Positions 60,784 to 64,000 of a DNA stretch of 64,000 nucleotides are shown in pieces. This DNA is from Bacteroidota bacterium (GTDB lineage Bacteria > Bacteroidota > Bacteroidia > B-17B0 > Aurantibacillaceae). The position numbers were made by a program, and so were the translations under genes. Numbering within the stretch: the first letter of the stretch is position 1; the number at the start of each line of letters is the position of its first letter. The stretch is taken from the NCBI GenBank assembly GCA_963169355.1, contig CAUJCR010000015.1, positions 1 through 64,000 of the forward strand, written 5' to 3'. Below the pieces are notes generated by a model. That model had not been told where the DNA came from. It searched no databases and saw nothing but the letters and a program-made list of their open reading frames with translations.

Positions 60784-63700
60784 TTATCTTAACAATAATA
60801 CATCTCCTGTTTTATCCAACTTCTTTCCATCTACTGTGGTGGCTTTTATTTTCCATATATACACATCTTGCGTACATAGTTTACCTTTATAATAACCATC
60901 CCAGCCAATATTAATGTCTTTAGACACAAATAACAATTCGCCCCAACGAGAGAAAATATTTAACTCGTATTTATCTACACCTTTAATAACTGGATGAAAC
61001 ACATCATTATTCAAATCATTTGCTTGAAAAGCACCGCCATTTCCACCATTAGGGTTTGGAGAAAACGCATTTGGTACATCTATTGAGCTTTCAATTTCAG
61101 CTACAATTTTATTAGGTAAATTAAATGTATCTCTACAACCATGACTATTTGTAGCTACTAAATAAATTTGATACTCACCCGGATTTTGATAGGTGTAAGA
61201 AGGACTGTTTTCGGTAGAGGTATTTCCATCGCCAAAATTCCAATAATACGTGCTCGCATACGAGGATAAATTAGTTAAAGTAACAGGCGTGGTTGGCACA
61301 TAAACCAAGGTAGGATTTGCTTGAAAAAGAGCAATTGGTTTAGCAAAAACTTGAATTACTTTGGTGGAAGTATCTTTGCAGCCAAACACATCAGAGGCTA
61401 CTAATTGAACGGTAAATGTTTTAGTAAGCTGCGAATTATTATAAAATATATTATCTGGATTGGCTGATGTTGAAATATTGCCATCGCCAAAATTCCATTG
61501 ATAACTACTAACTCCATTGATAAGCGGGAAATTGACACTTAATGCACTACAACCGCTATCAGGCGAAGCGATAATTGCAAATTCTGGCTTTGGATGTATG
61601 GCAATAGGCACTATAAGCGTGTCTTTACAGCCACCTGCCGAAGTGGTAATTAATTGCACCGTTTGAGTAATACTTGCAGTAGTGGTATTGTTATATGTTG
61701 CACTTACATTAATATTAGTTGATGTTGAAACGCCTAAATTCCATTGATAAGTATTCGCACCAACCGAGGCATTTGAGAAATTTAATTGCGCAGGCGCACA
61801 AGCCGGTGTATCAACTGTAAAATCTGATTTAGGTGTATTAAATACAATAACGGTATGCGCAATTGAATCTTGACAGCCATTTGTATTGGTAGCCACTAAC
61901 ACACAAGTATAAGTTTGGTTTGCTGAATTACTTGGATTCGTATAAGAATGTGCTGGATTAAAAATAACATCTGTATTTCCATCTCCAAACTTCCAAAGGT
62001 ATGAATTGGCAAATTGGCTTGAATTATTCATCGATGTGTTTAAAGGCGAACAGCCACTTGTAGGACTCACATTAAAATTAGCAATTGGTTTCGCATAAAT
62101 TTCGGTGGTGCTTTGAGTGGTGTCTCTACAACCTTCGGTAGTAGTTGTAATGAGTTGTACCGTATAAGTTAAATTACTAGCGGTATTGTTGGTGTATGTA
62201 TGACTTGGGTTTGCTAAGTTAGATGTAGGACTTAAATCTCCAAAGTCCCAAGTGTTGGAGGTTGCTCCTACTGTTGTATTTGTAAATGTAATTGTTTTTG
62301 ATATACATTTTGGTGTATCGGCTATAAATGAAGCATCGGGCTTATAATAAACTAATACAGGCAAATCAACTGAATCTTTACAACCATTGGTACTTGTTGT
62401 TACCAATGTACAAGTAAATGTTTGATGGGTTGTACTACTTGAATTTACATAGGTGTGATTTGGATTGGTGTTAGTAGAAGTATTTCCATCTCCAAATTTC
62501 CACAAATACGTACTACCAGAAACGCTCGTATTCGTGTAAGTTACCGACAAAGGCGAACAACCAACCGTAGGTGTTGCTACAAAATTAGCTTGCGGTGTTG
62601 CATACACAACAGGAAAGCCATAAGTTGTATCGGCGCATGAAAACGCATTTGAGGCAATTAACTGTACTGTATAAGTTTGATTAACAGAAGTTGTATTTGT
62701 AAATACATGGGTAGGATTTGGCGAAAAATCAAGCGGGCTACCATCTCCAAAATCCCATTGATAAGTTACTGCACCTAACACAGGAGGGAAATTAATACTT
62801 AATGGAGAACAGCCACTATTGGGAACCATTGTAAAGTTAAAGATTGGTTTTGGATAAGCTGTAACACTAAGTGTTGTACTATCTTTACAACCATTACTAC
62901 TTGTTGCGGTTAATTGTACTGTATAGGTTTGAATTAATAAAGTAGCATTAACATAAGTATGTGATAAAACAGAAGTTGTAGCTGTGCTAGTAGAAGCATC
63001 TCCAAAATCCCAATTAAAGGATGTAGCTCCTGTTGAATTATTAGTAAATGTAGCCGCAATAGGAGAACAACCAGCAGGTGCACTCACGGTAAATGAAGCG
63101 GTTGGTTTTGGAAAAACAGTTACGCTAGTTGTTTTTGTATCACTACAACCTGCTGCTGTAGAAGCCGTTAATGTAACAATATATACCGCATTGGTAACAC
63201 CCGCATTGCTATATGTATTAGTAGCATTTGTAGCTGTTGAAACAGCCGTATTTCCAAAATCCCAATGATATGAATCGGCATTACTAGATGTATTTGTAAA
63301 ATTTACCGTAAGCGTTGGACAGCCACTAATGGGCGATAACGTAAAATCAGCGGTAGGTTTAACATTAATGGTAATTGGTTGCTCAATGGTATCGGCACAA
63401 TGAGCCGTATTCACAATTAATTGTACTGTAAATGTATTTTGTACAGAGTAAGTATGACTTGGGTTTTGCACGGTTGTAGTTGCTGTTGGCGACGCATCGC
63501 CAAAATTCCACAACCAAGATACAATAGGATCTCCAGTGCCATTGGTTGAATTATCTGTAAAGTTAGCCAACGAAAACATACAGGCATTAGTTGTAGTAAA
63601 AGCAGCGGTTGGAATTTGATAAACCGTGATTGGCACCGTAAACGTATGTTCGCAAGTATTGGCAGCCGTTACCGTTAATGAAGCCACATAGTTATTAACG

Positions 63701-64000
63701 CCCACATAATTTTGAGCAGGAGGTACTTGACCATTAAACGTATTTCCATTCCCAAAATTCCAATCCCAACTTACAGCACTGGTTGATAAATCGGTAAATA
63801 CAACATTATTTAAGGTATTACAACCTTCATTTGGCGATACTGTAAAATTAGCCGTTGGTCGTGGTAAAATATTTACAACTACTTTAGCCGTATCTGTACA
63901 AGAGGCTCCACCGCCTCCAATTAAAGCTACCACCGTAATGGTAAAAGTGCCTGATGAATTATAGGTATGCGATTGCGGACCAAATGGCTTTGAAACAAAG
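60784..64000 (-). CDS. PKD-repeat surface adhesin with gliding-motility C-terminal domain (partial)
   Basis: The frame is open to the window edge, so the N-terminus is missing. At least eleven PKD-type units of about 85-90 residues are stacked in this stretch, each with a start like GCSPLSVTYTNTS, the strand YLWKFGDGNTS and an ending like GCKDSVDLPV. The C-terminus (IDVPNAFSPNPNGGNGGAF... LNIFSRWGELLF... DVYIWKIKATTVDGK... VLLLR) is the CHU_C gliding-motility/type B sorting domain. Such proteins are exported by T9SS and act as long surface adhesins. The neighbours are a PD40 protein and PorP/SprF. Confidence 0.93.
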   Translation of the reverse strand, partial: FVSKPFGPQSHTYNSSGTFTITVVALIGGGGASCTDTAKVVVNILPRPTANFTVSPNEGCNTLNNVVFTDLSTSAVSWDWNFGNGNTFNGQVPPAQNYVGVNNYVASLTVTAANTCEHTFTVPITVYQIPTAAFTTTNACMFSLANFTDNSTNGTGDPIVSWLWNFGDASPTATTTVQNPSHTYSVQNTFTVQLIVNTAHCADTIEQPITINVKPTADFTLSPISGCPTLTVNFTNTSSNADSYHWDFGNTAVSTATNATNTYSNAGVTNAVYIVTLTASTAAGCSDTKTTSVTVFPKPTASFTVSAPAGCSPIAATFTNNSTGATSFNWDFGDASTSTATTSVLSHTYVNATLLIQTYTVQLTATSSNGCKDSTTLSVTAYPKPIFNFTMVPNSGCSPLSINFPPVLGAVTYQWDFGDGSPLDFSPNPTHVFTNTTSVNQTYTVQLIASNAFSCADTTYGFPVVYATPQANFVATPTVGCSPLSVTYTNTSVSGSTYLWKFGDGNTSTNTNPNHTYVNSSSTTHQTFTCTLVTTSTNGCKDSVDLPVLVYYKPDASFIADTPKCISKTITFTNTTVGATSNTWDFGDLSPTSNLANPSHTYTNNTASNLTYTVQLITTTTEGCRDTTQSTTEIYAKPIANFNVSPTSGCSPLNTSMNNSSQFANSYLWKFGDGNTDVIFNPAHSYTNPSNSANQTYTCVLVATNTNGCQDSIAHTVIVFNTPKSDFTVDTPACAPAQLNFSNASVGANTYQWNLGVSTSTNINVSATYNNTTTASITQTVQLITTSAGGCKDTLIVPIAIHPKPEFAIIASPDSGCSALSVNFPLINGVSSYQWNFGDGNISTSANPDNIFYNNSQLTKTFTVQLVASDVFGCKDTSTKVIQVFAKPIALFQANPTLVYVPTTPVTLTNLSSYASTYYWNFGDGNTSTENSPSYTYQNPGEYQIYLVATNSHGCRDTFNLPNKIVAEIESSIDVPNAFSPNPNGGNGGAFQANDLNNDVFHPVIKGVDKYELNIFSRWGELLFVSKDINIGWDGYYKGKLCTQDVYIWKIKATTVDGKKLDKTGDVLLLR

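Noticed and set aside
60784-64000. Plus-strand open frames at 62455-62640 and 62984-63268
   Set aside because: They are shadows within the PKD repeats.
1-64000. Prophage, integrative element or transposase genes
   Set aside because: No integrase, capsid, relaxase or transposase motifs were seen; only a small non-autonomous MITE is present.
1-64000. tRNA or rRNA genes
   Set aside because: No cloverleaf signatures or rRNA motifs were recognised by eye; a tRNAscan run would be needed to exclude them firmly.

Overview
The window is AT-rich chromosomal DNA from a member of the Bacteroidota. Several independent signs agree. There are at least six type IX secretion (T9SS) sorting-domain proteins, a PorP/SprF protein, a gliding-motility-type PKD adhesin, the bamD-rpoZ-coaBC-DUF4835 gene order, Bacteroidota-only families (DUF4835, DUF3078, DUF6132), and repeated TAnnTTTG promoter elements close to start codons. 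I cannot assign a genus. No tRNA, rRNA, CRISPR array, transposase or prophage gene was seen.

Layout. 1-1638: the tail of a T9SS substrate, a terminator, then about 1.3 kb of non-coding DNA built from three copies of a hairpin-rich intergenic repeat. 1639-4681: paaD/paaJ, paaG, an unusual AraC-type regulator and prfA. 4688-10403: a secreted protein, an unrecognised exported protein, an SF1 helicase, MnmD and a small DUF6958-like protein. 10583-14901: a sulfur/thiol relay operon (rhodaneses, thioredoxins, OsmC, small membrane proteins), a Crp/Fnr regulator with a matching dyad at the operon promoter, and a redoxin. 15192-20101: T9SS substrates, among them an M43 metallopeptidase cut by an in-frame stop, a lectin-like protein, pdxJ and a DCC protein. 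20184-26277: a haem-type uptake operon (T9SS-tagged HmuY-like protein, CbiX-like chelatase lipoprotein, PepSY membrane protein, TonB receptor, HmuY-like lipoprotein). 26278-30628: a plastic region with a gene remnant, a 66-bp direct repeat, an orphan response regulator and a duplicated DUF1653 gene end carrying a 159-bp MITE. 30638-34566: promoter, SAM-I riboswitch, terminator and metH. 34572-40546: a four-gene exopolysaccharide operon (TolC/glycosidase-like fusion, HlyD, TackOD1/degenerate GGDEF, GT2). 40781-50656: maeB, a TerB-ABCG fusion, bamD, rpoZ, coaBC, DUF4835 and DUF3078. 50684-54566: surface-polysaccharide-type genes (wcaF-like, asnB, epimerase). 54702-58210: an acyl-CoA carboxylase beta subunit, a small truncated protein, a hydrolase and a phosphoribosyltransferase. 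58207-64000: PorP/SprF, a PD40 protein and a giant PKD/CHU_C adhesin that runs off the window.

The best candidates for undescribed biology are three. The first is the exopolysaccharide operon, whose outer-membrane exporter appears fused to a glycoside-hydrolase-like barrel and whose regulator joins zinc ribbons to a dead GGDEF domain. The second is the haem-type operon, which pairs a secreted T9SS HmuY with a lipoprotein chelatase. The third is the intergenic repeat whose stems show compensatory changes. Structural rearrangement is most evident at 26.4-30.1 kb.
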